Below, one piece after another: positions 45,636-56,041 of a DNA stretch of 64,000 nt. Source of the DNA: Tetragonia tetragonoides (lineage: Eukaryota > Streptophyta > Magnoliopsida > Caryophyllales > Aizoaceae). Position numbers and translations under genes: made by a program. Position 1 is the first letter of the stretch; each line of letters opens with the position of its first letter. The notes beneath the pieces are model-generated. The model was not told the origin of the DNA. It ran no database searches and saw nothing but the letters and a program-made list of their open reading frames with translations. The DNA lies in the NCBI GenBank assembly GCA_038025085.1, contig CM076140.1:126501-190500 (forward strand), in the 5' to 3' direction.

Positions 45636-48600
45636 CGCCAGCTTTTATCCACCAAATTTTATGTTTTCATGTCACATTATCCCCTGTCACATCATAAGGG
45701 AAAGCAGAAAACATAAATCATCACAACATAGAAGCATTCACCTGCACACACTAAAAATTTATCCTCCTCCATAAATGTCAAATAGCAAACAATTTGTAAA
45801 AAGTTAAAAGCATCTAGAATAGAACAGTGCAAATCGCGGGTTACGATCTGTTTGGAAACCTCATGCTACAATACTAGCATCAAAAGCAGGTTCAACAAGT
45901 AATACTAACCAATACAATGCTATTAGATTTCTGGGAGACAGGCAACCACTGCGGTGGTGGTGGTAAAGTAGGGAATACATGACGAGCCCCTATTGTGAAC
46001 GGAAAAAAATTGACAATAAAACATTGGGTGAATTTCTTCGTGTCCCTGTGTTCAACTCTATTGTAGGTTCAATTATGGTAAAGCCATAAGAAATTATGTA
46101 CTAGCATTCTTTGGCACTTGTGCCTACACCAAATCAGAACTTTCTAATAGTTGAAAGACTTTTAAAACCCAGGTTGGGGAATTCGGGCTTATTTAGCAGT
46201 ACTCATATCTAAAACTGATTGCTCAAAGTCCTCATTTCTTAGATTGATTCCAGTAAGATGCAAAGGCAACAAAATTCAAGCCCAACAAGTCCAACCACAC
46301 GGGTTAAGCAGATGCTTAACTCCTTTAACCCCTAAGACATTTCAATCCTTAAGATTAACACAAAAGCAATATAAGAACTGCAAATTGAGATACTATCCAT
46401 TCAACAACTGATTCCCATCGTTCTATACTAAGAAATTATGGCACTGGCAACCAGGCAAGGCTTTAAGTATTGAGTTGAACAAATCTAAGCCAAATTCAAG
46501 GCTCAAATTTCAATAATCTCGAAGCAAATTCAATTAAAAGTGATGCTACAGTAAAAGCAAACAGCAATCATTCATAATAATACCCTAAACAAGACTATTC
46601 GAGAAACATCAAAGGAAAAACACTCAATACATACATACTAGAGGAGTTACAAATAAAGAAATATATGAGGAGCGGTGAAAATGATTCAGCGCAGGAATAG
46701 CCAAAATGTTACTATAAAAAAAATAAAATAAAAAGAAAATTAGACAGGAGTTTTACATCAAATTACTTCTGTAACAGATTCCAGAAATAAATTGCAAGAC
46801 GAACCCTAATAAGGAAGAGAATTAAGATGGAATTAAGCTTATATAAAGGTGGTTTAGCAATCATTTACCTCAACAGAGAGCCGAGAGAGAGAGAGCAGAG
46901 AGAGAGAGAGAGCGAGAGCGAGAGAGAGATGGTTGTGCTTGTGGGAGTTATGAGAGTGATGAACTACTCGAATTTCAGGAAATGGAGAGAGAATTTTGAA
47001 CAAAAAAATTACTAGTATATTAAAAAAAAAAAAAAATCTCAAAAGTAGTGGGGAGTTGTGGACTCTTGGGAGTTTCTCTCTTTCTCTCACACACACTTTC
47101 TCTCTCCTGCTTGCTTGCACACAACTTTCGATTGTGTGAGTGACACAGAAAGTCAGAGTTTGGGGCTGATGTCAGATTCATTGCAATACTTCCCTTTTCT
47201 TTTCTTTCCATTTTTCCAGGGCCGAAACCTTTTTTTTTTTTTTTTTTTTACATGGTTAATTAGAAAATTCTCCTCTCAAAGGTAAATAGTCCTTGAGAAA
47301 ATAATAGTCCTAAATTCAAAATTAGGAAAAGTTCAATCACTGGTTTACCACCCTCTTAATTTGAGATCACAAAATAAACCCTTATTTTATTAAAAAATAT
47401 AGAAAGACCATTTTATAAAAGTTTTTGTGTTAGTCAAATTAGGAAGAAAATAAAAAGGTATAAAAATAGCTCAAATGGGTGTGAAAATTTTGAGGAAATA
47501 GTTCAAAAGGTATGAAAATAACTTAACATCCTACTTGGAAGTTTTGGGTAGTAGGGAAGGGAATTTTATGAGTAGGAAAGGAAGGGAAGATGATGAAGGT
47601 GAAATATATTCATGTTTGAGAATTTAATTAAGGAATATATTAACATTCTCTCCCAATTTTGGGGATAATGAGAATGTTCGATTTCCCACTCATTCCCCTA
47701 GCTCCATTCTCCGTCTCCCAAATAAGCTCTAAAGGGTTGAATTGCAACCTTTTGTGCGAGGATATTTTTCTTTTCTTTTACTAATCAAATAGTTTCTTGC
47801 TTATAAATTAACACAAAAACTTCTATAAGACGGCGTTTTTGTAACTTTTGGTGAGTCGAGGGTCATTTATCAATAAAATAATATCCCAATAATTGAATTT
47901 CATATTAGATGTGGGCTAAACGAAATCTTGGATATATGGAAATTAACATTAGAATATTTCCAGGTAATGTGAAGATGGTCAAAAGGGCGGCTTATAATCC
48001 TCTAGGTGGTGATTGCAATGTAATCATTTTATAGACTAAATGTGGGGTGGAAAATGAAGAATGGGGTGAAAAGAGATAGGAAAAATGAGTTTGATTACAC
48101 CATCTAATTACCATTACATTAGAAAAATTCAGCAATTATGATTACCTTGGATAATGCAATTAAGCCCACTTTTTGCATCTCTCTCCTTCACTTTTCGCCC
48201 CACATATACTCTATAAAATGATTGTATTGCATTTGATTGCAACTTGCAAGTAAGTAAACGAGCTCTTAGAATATGTTGATTGGTAATGCAATAAGGCAAA
48301 CATTTTGTGAAATTGGTTCATCACAAATCACAATGTCTTTCATAAATCCTAATCCGTCTGGATTTAGTTTGCGTGCAGCTTACCTCCTCATACAATTGAG
48401 ACCCGAGTAGATATGTCATATGACAGCTTTGAATTTCTTTATTAATTAATTAATTTACTGGCATGATTAAGGAGATTGGTCATGAAAGCTTGTTATTCAA
48501 AAGCGACAAATTTGATACTCCATTCTCCAACCAAGCAAGCAAGAGAGAGATTCTTTGGCGGTTGTATGTATAGCCCGCCCGCCATCTCTATTCTCTCTTT

Positions 48601-48644
48601 CCAAATTCCAACGGTCATTTTCATCGCCATCAGTTATTTTAGGG
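45636..48644. other. Divergent upstream region between the RING E3 and PPR genes
   Basis: 45636 to about 46.9 kb is probably the 5' UTR intron and leader of the RING gene. GA repeats at about 46882-46930 are CT-rich on its transcript strand. A T run lies at 47230-47249 and a MITE half-hairpin at 48.0-48.26 kb. No other gene is seen. The PPR promoter is presumably within the last few hundred bases. Confidence 0.5.
48011..48262. mobile_element. MITE copy with GTTTACTT...TCATTTTATAGA hairpin arms
   Basis: The left arm GATTGCAATGTAATCATTTTATAGA and right arm TCTATAAAATGATTGTATTGCATTTG are inverted, and the right terminus GTAAGTAAACGAGCTC matches the copy at 55.73-55.95 kb. The left terminus is degraded. 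Both copies share internal sequence such as TTGATTACACCATC. Confidence 0.6.
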
Positions 48645-50519
48645 ATGATGATTTCCATTCGGCGACCTTCTTCCATCGTCACCGTCTATTTCAAAATTCA
48701 GTTATCTGTACGTTCCTCATCCTACGGTGCTAATCAAGATCATAAGAGAACGTCAAGACTCGGAGATTTATTGATCCCCAAATCCGAGTCAACTCGGTGC
48801 CCAAATGCCCATTTCAAATTGACTCATACGTCCTGTTCGTTGGCGCTCAAAATATGTGCTAGTAATGGGTTCCTCTTGGAAACTCAACAGCTACATTCGA
48901 TTGTAGTAAAGTCGGGATATTACAATAATGTTTTATGTATGCAAAATCAAATATTGCATGCGTATGTGAGATGCAGCCAGATTTGGGATGTAGGCAAACT
49001 GTTTGATGAAATGCCTCTGAGAAACATCGTCTCCTGGAATACGGTGGTGAGGGGGGCAGCATCAGCATCACCATCCAGTGATCACTATGGTGGCACTGCT
49101 GTTTCTATAGCTAGCGTTCAATTGGGTTTTCATTATTTTAGGAGAATGTTGATAGAAAGGGTGCATCCGGATTCTACAACGATGAATGCCTTAATTTGTG
49201 CTTGTGCTAAATTGATCAATGACTTTGGAATAGGTAGACAGTTGCACGCTTTTGCAGTCAACCTAGGGTTGAGTACTGATCGGTTTGTTGGCACTGCCCT
49301 TGTTGATCTCTATGGAAAGCTCGGTTTTCTAAGAGATTCACGATGTGCTTTTGATGAGATGGTGTCAAGGGACTTGGTCTCATGGAATGTGATGCTTTCT
49401 GCTTATTCCTTCGCTGGATTAACAGAGGAAGCATTCAGAATTTTAAGATTAATGCCCTTAGAGGGTTTTCAAGGGGATGAGTTTACATTCACCAGTCTTC
49501 TCAGCTCCTGTAGCTTGAGTCGGTGCTGCAAATTAGGCAGGCAATTTCATGGACTGGTTACCAAATTGTCATTTCATTTGGACATCCAAGTTGCTAGTGT
49601 TCTTGTTGACATGTATGCGAAAACTGGAAGTGTAAATGAGGCTCGAAAAGTGTTTGATAGGATGGTTGTTCGAAATCTTATTTCTTGGAACACTATGATT
49701 GTCGGTTATGGACAGCATGGATGTGGAAAGGAGGCTATCAAACTGTTTGTAGAAATGTTCAGGGATCATGTTAACCATGATGAACTAACTATAGCTAGCA
49801 TTGCTAGCTCATGTGGCAATCTAGCAGCCGCCAGTGAAATTACACAAATTCATGCTTATGTGATAAAAAGTGGGTTTGATGCCCATCTATCCGTTGCTAA
49901 TGCTCTAATAGTTGCATACTCCAACTCTGGCAGCCTTGCAAGTGCTTCTCAATTCTTCGAATCTGTTAAAGATCCAGATTTAGTCACATGGACCTCAGTT
50001 CTTGGTGCTCATGCATTCCATGGTCAGATTGAGGAAAGTATTAACATTTTCGAGATGATGGTATTAGGTGGACAGAGGCCTGATCATATTGCCTATCTTG
50101 GGATCCTTTCAGCTTGCAGCCATGGTGGTCTCATAAGAGAGGGACTTCATTATTTCAAATTAATGGTCACTGAATATAATATCATACCAGATTCAGAACA
50201 TTATGCATGTCTTGTTGACCTTCTTGGGCGTGCCGGTCTCATCGATGAGGCATCCACAATGCTAACTTCAGGACCAGTTTCGCTTGAATCAAACACACTA
50301 GGGGCACTTGTTGGAGCTTCTAAGGCTCATGGGCATGTCAAATCAGCTGAATGGGCTGCTGGAAAGCTCTTTCAATTGGAGCCCAACAACCCTGTGAATT
50401 ACACCTTAATGTCGAACATGTATGCATCTCTTGGCCAGTGGCATGATGCAGCCAGAGTTCGTAAGATGATGAAGCACAGGGGCAATTCCAAAGTACCCGG
50501 ATGTAGCTGGTTGAGATAG
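48645..50519 (+). CDS. PPR protein, PLS class with E motifs, C-terminus frameshifted
   Basis: Pentatricopeptide repeat RNA-binding protein, probably mitochondrial; E-class PPRs usually specify C-to-U RNA editing sites. The ATG at 48645 (MMISIRRPSSIVTVYFK) begins a basic, Ser/Arg-rich targeting-like N-terminus. The frame is open further 5' but only with non-ATG codons. The protein is 624 aa with PLS repeats throughout (NIVSWNTVVRG, DLVSWNVMLSAY, NLISWNTMIVGYGQHG, DLVTWTSVLGAHAFHG, DHIAYLGILSACSHGG) and the E-motif start (SNMYASLGQW..VRKMMKHRG, VPGCSWLR). It stops at 50517-50519. The expected continuation EIVGKVHTFLSDDISHPLAQ, then EVYSML, is present at 50513-50644 in another frame, so about 43 residues are lost to an apparent one-base deletion. 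No DYW domain is seen. It resembles the Arabidopsis gene At2g46050 (from memory). Confidence 0.88.
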   Translation: MMISIRRPSSIVTVYFKIQLSVRSSSYGANQDHKRTSRLGDLLIPKSESTRCPNAHFKLTHTSCSLALKICASNGFLLETQQLHSIVVKSGYYNNVLCMQNQILHAYVRCSQIWDVGKLFDEMPLRNIVSWNTVVRGAASASPSSDHYGGTAVSIASVQLGFHYFRRMLIERVHPDSTTMNALICACAKLINDFGIGRQLHAFAVNLGLSTDRFVGTALVDLYGKLGFLRDSRCAFDEMVSRDLVSWNVMLSAYSFAGLTEEAFRILRLMPLEGFQGDEFTFTSLLSSCSLSRCCKLGRQFHGLVTKLSFHLDIQVASVLVDMYAKTGSVNEARKVFDRMVVRNLISWNTMIVGYGQHGCGKEAIKLFVEMFRDHVNHDELTIASIASSCGNLAAASEITQIHAYVIKSGFDAHLSVANALIVAYSNSGSLASASQFFESVKDPDLVTWTSVLGAHAFHGQIEESINIFEMMVLGGQRPDHIAYLGILSACSHGGLIREGLHYFKLMVTEYNIIPDSEHYACLVDLLGRAGLIDEASTMLTSGPVSLESNTLGALVGASKAHGHVKSAEWAAGKLFQLEPNNPVNYTLMSNMYASLGQWHDAARVRKMMKHRGNSKVPGCSWLR

Positions 50520-50644
50520 TAGGCAAAGTCCATACATTTTTATCTGATGATATATCTCACCCACTAGCGCAGGAGGTGTATTCTATGCTAGGCATGTTGA
50601 TCAGGCTATTGAAAGAGCAGGACTGTGCTAAGTTGGGCAAATGA

Positions 50645-51892
50645 GGGAGGTGGTCTTGTATCTATTGTACAAGAAGCAAATTCACCAAGCGTCTTCTCTC
50701 ACTATTTCTGGACATGTTCTTTCTGATAAAAAGGACTAAAAACATTGATGGCTCTAGCTTCTATGATGCTGTTGCTTGTCAGTCTGAGGTATGAACTTAT
50801 CACATTGTCCACCAAAAAAGTAAGATCTCACTGTAACTATTCCCATTTAGTGCTCTGCAACTCTTAATAGATCCAAATTTTAGAAAGTAGGACAATATAT
50901 ATACAGGAGTATCCTTCTCATGCAAAAGTAACTAATCATATTTTCCTTATGCTTGCTACTGGCAGTGGTAAAACCGTAAAAGGGTACTCACCGGAACATT
51001 TTGGGAGCATGTGTTGATAATTCATGCCTACATTTTGAAGAATCTTCTACTGGTTCCTGTTCAAAGATCAGGGAACTGCTTATCCCCTTATTTGGTTCAG
51101 GTACTAGCCAATTTTTTAGAAAACTCTTGAACCTTTTTTTACCATTGAAGTTTCTTTTCATGCATTACTAACGGACTCTGAACTACTCGTATATCTGTGT
51201 GTCCTGGATCCCCGTCTACTCATGCAGTATTTTGCTGTAAAATTTGATCAAAATGTATCGGTCATCAAACACATCCAGGTGGTTCAAGGTGGAGATGAAG
51301 TATCTCTGACTAGGAAGTTCTGGTAAGTCTTAACCCTATTATGACTGCCTCTTCCTTCCTGAAACCCCCATTTTAACTCGCCCAAAGCAGTTTATGCAGG
51401 CCGACTCACTCATCGGTATGCCCATTGCACAAGCGTTCAAACAAGTCCGAACAATTTAGTAGTTCTTACCCGGCACTTGCCCATTAATGTTCTCTTTCAT
51501 TGCCTGTGCCTGTAGGTGACATGGATGACACAATTTGAACAGTTTCACGGTGTAGACCTCATAACTGAAGGCCAAGATTTGATGGGTGATCAACTGATCA
51601 GATGAGATGAACCATTGTCACTCCTTTGGGAATGGGACCCGTGAAAGGCCCTGTTTTTAACAACTGTTGTTGCTTGCTCTATCTTTAAGGTTGGTGGTCA
51701 GATTTCATGTGGTAACAACATTGATTTCCAACAGTTAACGAGCTTGATGCTTTGTTTTCTTACCTCATTTCTTCTCCAAATTTATGAACATTTGTCTAAC
51801 AAGGGGAAAGGTACATGAATATATGCTACACTACATACTCCTATAAGATTTATGTTATTAAGAACAAGAAAGCAAAAACATACTCATTTGAT

Positions 51893-51928
<36 letters not shown>

Positions 51929-52268
51929 GTTGATCCCGGTAATGTTGTTGCAGTCTTTGAAGACTATTTTGTAATTGGGTGCAAAAAAAAAAAAAACAAA
52001 AAAAAACAAATTAGTGGGAGGGAGTATTTTCAATTAGAATTAACGTAGAAGTTAAATGGCGTTCACTGTCATTTGTGGGACTCAATAAAAAAGAGAGTGG
52101 CGTTGAAATATCCAAGTCGCTTCCTCTCTGTTTCGCCAGTCATGTCACTTCTTCTCAATGGACCCCCAACTACTTACATTATATACTACCCGCCATTTCT
52201 ACCTTCAACCCTGTCCTCTCCTCACACGTTTTGTTTTTTATCTTCTCTCTTTCTCTCTCTTCAGCTCA
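50645..52268. other. Intergenic between PPR and CRCK genes
   Basis: Possible PPR 3' UTR followed by AT-rich sequence. A short frame near 51233-51320 (YFAVKFDQNVSVIKHIQV-like) lies between intron-like borders, but I recognise no family. (CT)n lies at about 51895-51923. The CT-rich stretch at 52230-52265 is the CRCK leader. Confidence 0.45.
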
Positions 52269-55077
52269 ATGAAGAAGAAAAATAATGAAAGGCTGTCGGG
52301 CTGGAGTTCTGATTCCGCCATGACACCTGAGACGCTGTCAGCCTCCACCACCACCACCACCACCTCGCCTACCTCCTTGACTCGTCGGAAATCTCAAAAT
52401 CCGGCCAAATACGCTGCCAAAGCCCTCTCTGGAGCTTTCATTTCTTGCTTCACTCCTCCTGAAGATGATCAGTCTTATCCCCCAAAACAGGGTGGTTCCC
52501 GCCAATTAAGGTCGCCTTCTGGTAATATTCACCATCTTCTTAACAATTTAATTTACCTGCCTAAAGTAATTCTTTTACACTATATTGCTACTGATTAAGT
52601 AATAGTATATGGGTTTTGAGAATCTTTCGCAAAGGTAATTGATCATCTCTATTACACTAATTTTTCAATTACACATAATATTAATGGCAGATATAGATTA
52701 TAGAGAGGCCTAATACGTAATTGCCGAAAACAGTACTTAATAATTGGGAGGAGAGTATCAATTACACATACTAGTAATGTTTACAATTTCTTGGATGCCA
52801 TATGAAGTAAAAGTTCAAAATATGTCTGTGATGCGAAAGATTGCAAATGGAAAACACCAATTAATTAGTACTCCTAGCTACTTTACCTCTTGATTCTGTG
52901 GCTAGATTATACTCACAGAAGTTTCATAATTTGCCAGTAACTCCTTAAGCTCTAGGATTCCTTATCATATCAACTCATTTTCTGCTTCTCTGCACAATGC
53001 CCAAGTACTCAGGCCCGATAATGTCATTGAAAAACCATCTGTGAAGCTCGACTTAAAAAACCATTTTACTTCCTCTCTAAAAGTATTGCACATATGGTAA
53101 ATATGTTCAACACATACAAAAGAGAGATCAAGCCTGGTAAATAAGGAAGTATTGTATTTGTTGGGTGAGGCAAATGGTGAACTAGAAGTTTTCTTTGTTT
53201 TCAGTTTCATCTGGGACAACAAGTGGTCGCGAGAAGAGACACAACATGGTTAGATCATACAATTCAAGTCTAGAGAAAGAGCCAGGAAATGCAAGATTTA
53301 CCATGGCACAAATATACAAGGCGACAAGGAACTTTTCCCCTTCTCTTAAGATTGGACAGGGGGGCTTTGGGACTGTGTATCGAGGAACTCTAGAGGATGG
53401 CACCCTTATTGCAGTGAAACGTGCCAAAAGGGTATGCATGAGGATGGATAATGTATACACGGACTTAGTCGATTTCATTAGCCACTTTCCAATCATGTTC
53501 TGATGAAGGTCAACTTTGTCTGTTGGATTTCCTTTTCAGAGTGATTATGGCGAGCATTTAGGGTCAGAGTTCCAGAGTGAAATCAGAATGCTTGCTCAAG
53601 TGGAACACTTAAACCTGGTGAAGTTCTATGGGTTTTCAGAGGTGGAAGATGAAAGGATCCTTGTGGTTGAGTATGTTCCTAATGGAACTCTTAGAGAACA
53701 CCTGGATTGTAAGCCCTCTTTATATTCACTTAATGTTAGAAATACTATGCAGAAAAAAGGAGAATATAAATCTAAATGGCAAAGGTATTGATGCATTTAT
53801 TATACAGGCATACATGGTAGTGCTCTGGATATGGCTGCAAGGCTAGACGTTGCAATTGATGTTGCTCATGCCATTACTTATCTTCACATGTACACAGGTA
53901 TGACTGTATATGCATATGCTTCTGGCACATTACATAGAAGTTGGATGAATATCTAGTTTTGCTTTGCTGAGAACTTGATATTTTGGTGCAGAAAATCCGA
54001 TCATCCACAGGGATATCAAATCTTCCAACATTCTTCTCACAGAACGTTGTCGAGCCAAGGTGGCAGACTTTGGTTTTGCCCGGCTAGCAGCTGATAGAGA
54101 CTCTGATGACACCCACGTATATACCCAAATTAAAGGCACTGCTGGATACTTGGACCCGGAATACCTTAAGACCAACGAACTCACCGTGAAGAGTGATGTT
54201 TACTCATTTGGTGTATTGCTAGTGGAACTGGTAACTGGAAGGCGTCCTATTGAAACTAAACGCATGGCAAAGGAGCGCGTCACACCAAAATGGGTATGGG
54301 TTCATGTCTCTCCTCTTTTTTGGGGTTTGCTCTATTTCGGTATTTGCTCAAATTGAATTAAAACCTTTCATGTGAACAACACTTGGAAACTCTGAGCTTC
54401 TTGCAATATGATTTGCCTTTTTCCACAACGAAAATAATGTTGAATCCTTAAATAAGAGGTTCCTATATATTGAAAACCAATTGTTGATACTAGTTGACTG
54501 CCAAGTTGTGCTGGGCTGGGGTTCTTTAGGGGGGGGGGGTGTTGTAGTGATCTACATTTGCACAGCATGACACGCACTCAGCAACCCCACCCAATGTAGA
54601 TTAGTAGAGTAACTAGGTTGCTTATTGGTCAGTAATGTAGGCTTCCTTAATCTCAGCATCTGAAATTAAAAAAAAGAATAGTAAAGAACCAAGATACACT
54701 TTTAGATTCTTCCTGCTCATATATCTCTTTAGTGTCTTCCTCATAAATCTCATCAAGCTATATTAAGCTATCCTACATATTTCTATTTCTCTTAAATATT
54801 GCTTCTGATGGCAATGTTAATTCAGGCGATCATGAAGTTCGCAGAAGGAGATGCAGTTTCAACCATGGATCCGAGACTAGACGTGACCACTGCAAACAGT
54901 GTAGCGATAGAAAAGATTCTTGAACTGGCCTTCATATGTCTAGCTCCACAGAGGCAAAATCGACCCACAATGAAGCGTTGTGCTGAGGTACTTTGGAGCA
55001 TCCGCAAAGATTATAGAGCTCTGTTAACTTCAGATACCCAATCTCACCCGTATGCCAAAGAGTCACTCAATACGTGA
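52269..55077 (+). CDS. CRCK2: Calmodulin-binding receptor-like cytoplasmic kinase (CRCK), six exons, 430 aa
   Basis: Cytoplasmic Ser/Thr kinase of the CRCK group, whose members bind calmodulin and act in stress signalling. Exons are 52269-52521, 53205-53431, 53540-53708, 53808-53897, 53992-54293 and 54826-55077, all in frame to 430 residues. The chosen start is the ATG in CTCAATGAAGAAG; an upstream in-frame ATG at 52158 would add a hydrophobic extension from the leader. Residues 1-115 are Ser/Thr-rich ([17 protein letters not shown]). The kinase begins [19 protein letters not shown], with [11 protein letters not shown], Lys156 in [15 protein letters not shown] (Asp254, RD type), ADFGFARL (272-274 DFG), [10 protein letters not shown] and [19 protein letters not shown]. 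No signal peptide or membrane segment is seen. The match to Arabidopsis CRCK2 (At4g00330) rests on family resemblance plus neighbouring RHB1A. Confidence 0.93.
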
Positions 55078-56041
55078 CGCGACTGCCCTTATTTATCATT
55101 TCATGGAGCCTCTTCAATGTGATGTGGTTATTTCACTTCATTTGGAACTTATAAGAGCAGTTTTGATAATGATACCTGTAGGAGGATGAGGATTATCTCC
55201 ATTATGCAATTTCCACCATTTATGCATTACAGCTTTGGATGAACTTAACTGCATCACGTCAATTTTTATCTACCTATCTTTATTTAGAGAGTACGACACA
55301 TGTTAATATGAAAATGTGGAAAGTAATGCATCAAAGAAGATCCAACATACCCTCATCCCCTGTGAGGCTTGCTGGGTTTTCTTGATTTAAAGCATAATCT
55401 TGGCGGTAACATCGAAACGTAGAAACAAAAGAGAGATGATGAAAATCATAAAATAGTGACATTGATTTCTGCACGAGCATTAGCAATTGCTTATCTATAT
55501 AAGATGCCAAGTGCAAGTTCATGAGATTCCAAGGCCAAAAAAAAAAAAAACAAAAAAAAAAACAAACAAACAAACAGTGCATTTGCTTTTACATTGTCAA
55601 CTAGGAATGGACAACTGTCATTTACGAACATGATAATCCTTCTTGTATCCACCCCAACTCAAAATCTGTACACGTGGATAGGGTAAATGTGTATATCACT
55701 ATATCCCATGAATAGGTTTAACTTAGGGTTGTTTACTTGCTAGTAAAGCAATGCAATGCACTCATTTTATAGAATGTGAGGTGGAAAAGGAAGGAGGCGG
55801 AGGAGAGAGATGGAAAAATAAGATTGATTACACCATCCAAAGTAATCATCTTTACAACCTCACTTTTTCTATCTCTCTCGTCTCACTCCTCATTTTTCAC
55901 CCCAACTACTCTATAAAATGATTGCATTGCATTATAGTAAGTAAACGAAATGTTTTGGTCATTTTCATCTACAACTCACTGATATCAGTTTGGGTGGTCA
56001 AAACGTTTCACCATCGTCTTTTAGCTCTTCTTCTATTCACC
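55078..56041. other. Convergent intergenic between CRCK and the TMEM8-like gene
   Basis: 3' UTRs of both genes plus one hairpin MITE (55729-55948). An A-rich stretch lies at 55539-55576. No gene is recognised. Confidence 0.55.
55729..55948. mobile_element. Hairpin MITE with TTGTTTACTT ends
   Basis: The left arm TTGTTTACTTGCTAG, GCAATGCAATGC, TCATTTTATAGA is matched inverted by the right arm TCTATAAAATGA, GCATTGCATT, TAGTAAGTAAACGA. The whole 220 bp can fold back, including GGTGGAAAA against TTTTTCACC. A degraded relative lies at 48.0-48.26 kb. A target duplication is not clear. Confidence 0.75.

Noticed and set aside
45905..45985. Apparent proline-rich exon (minus strand, PTLPPPPQWLPV-like) in the RHB1A 5' region
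   Set aside because: The true first coding exon MGGCCCSSRK at 45573-45635 joins directly in frame to exon 2, and this stretch is not needed.
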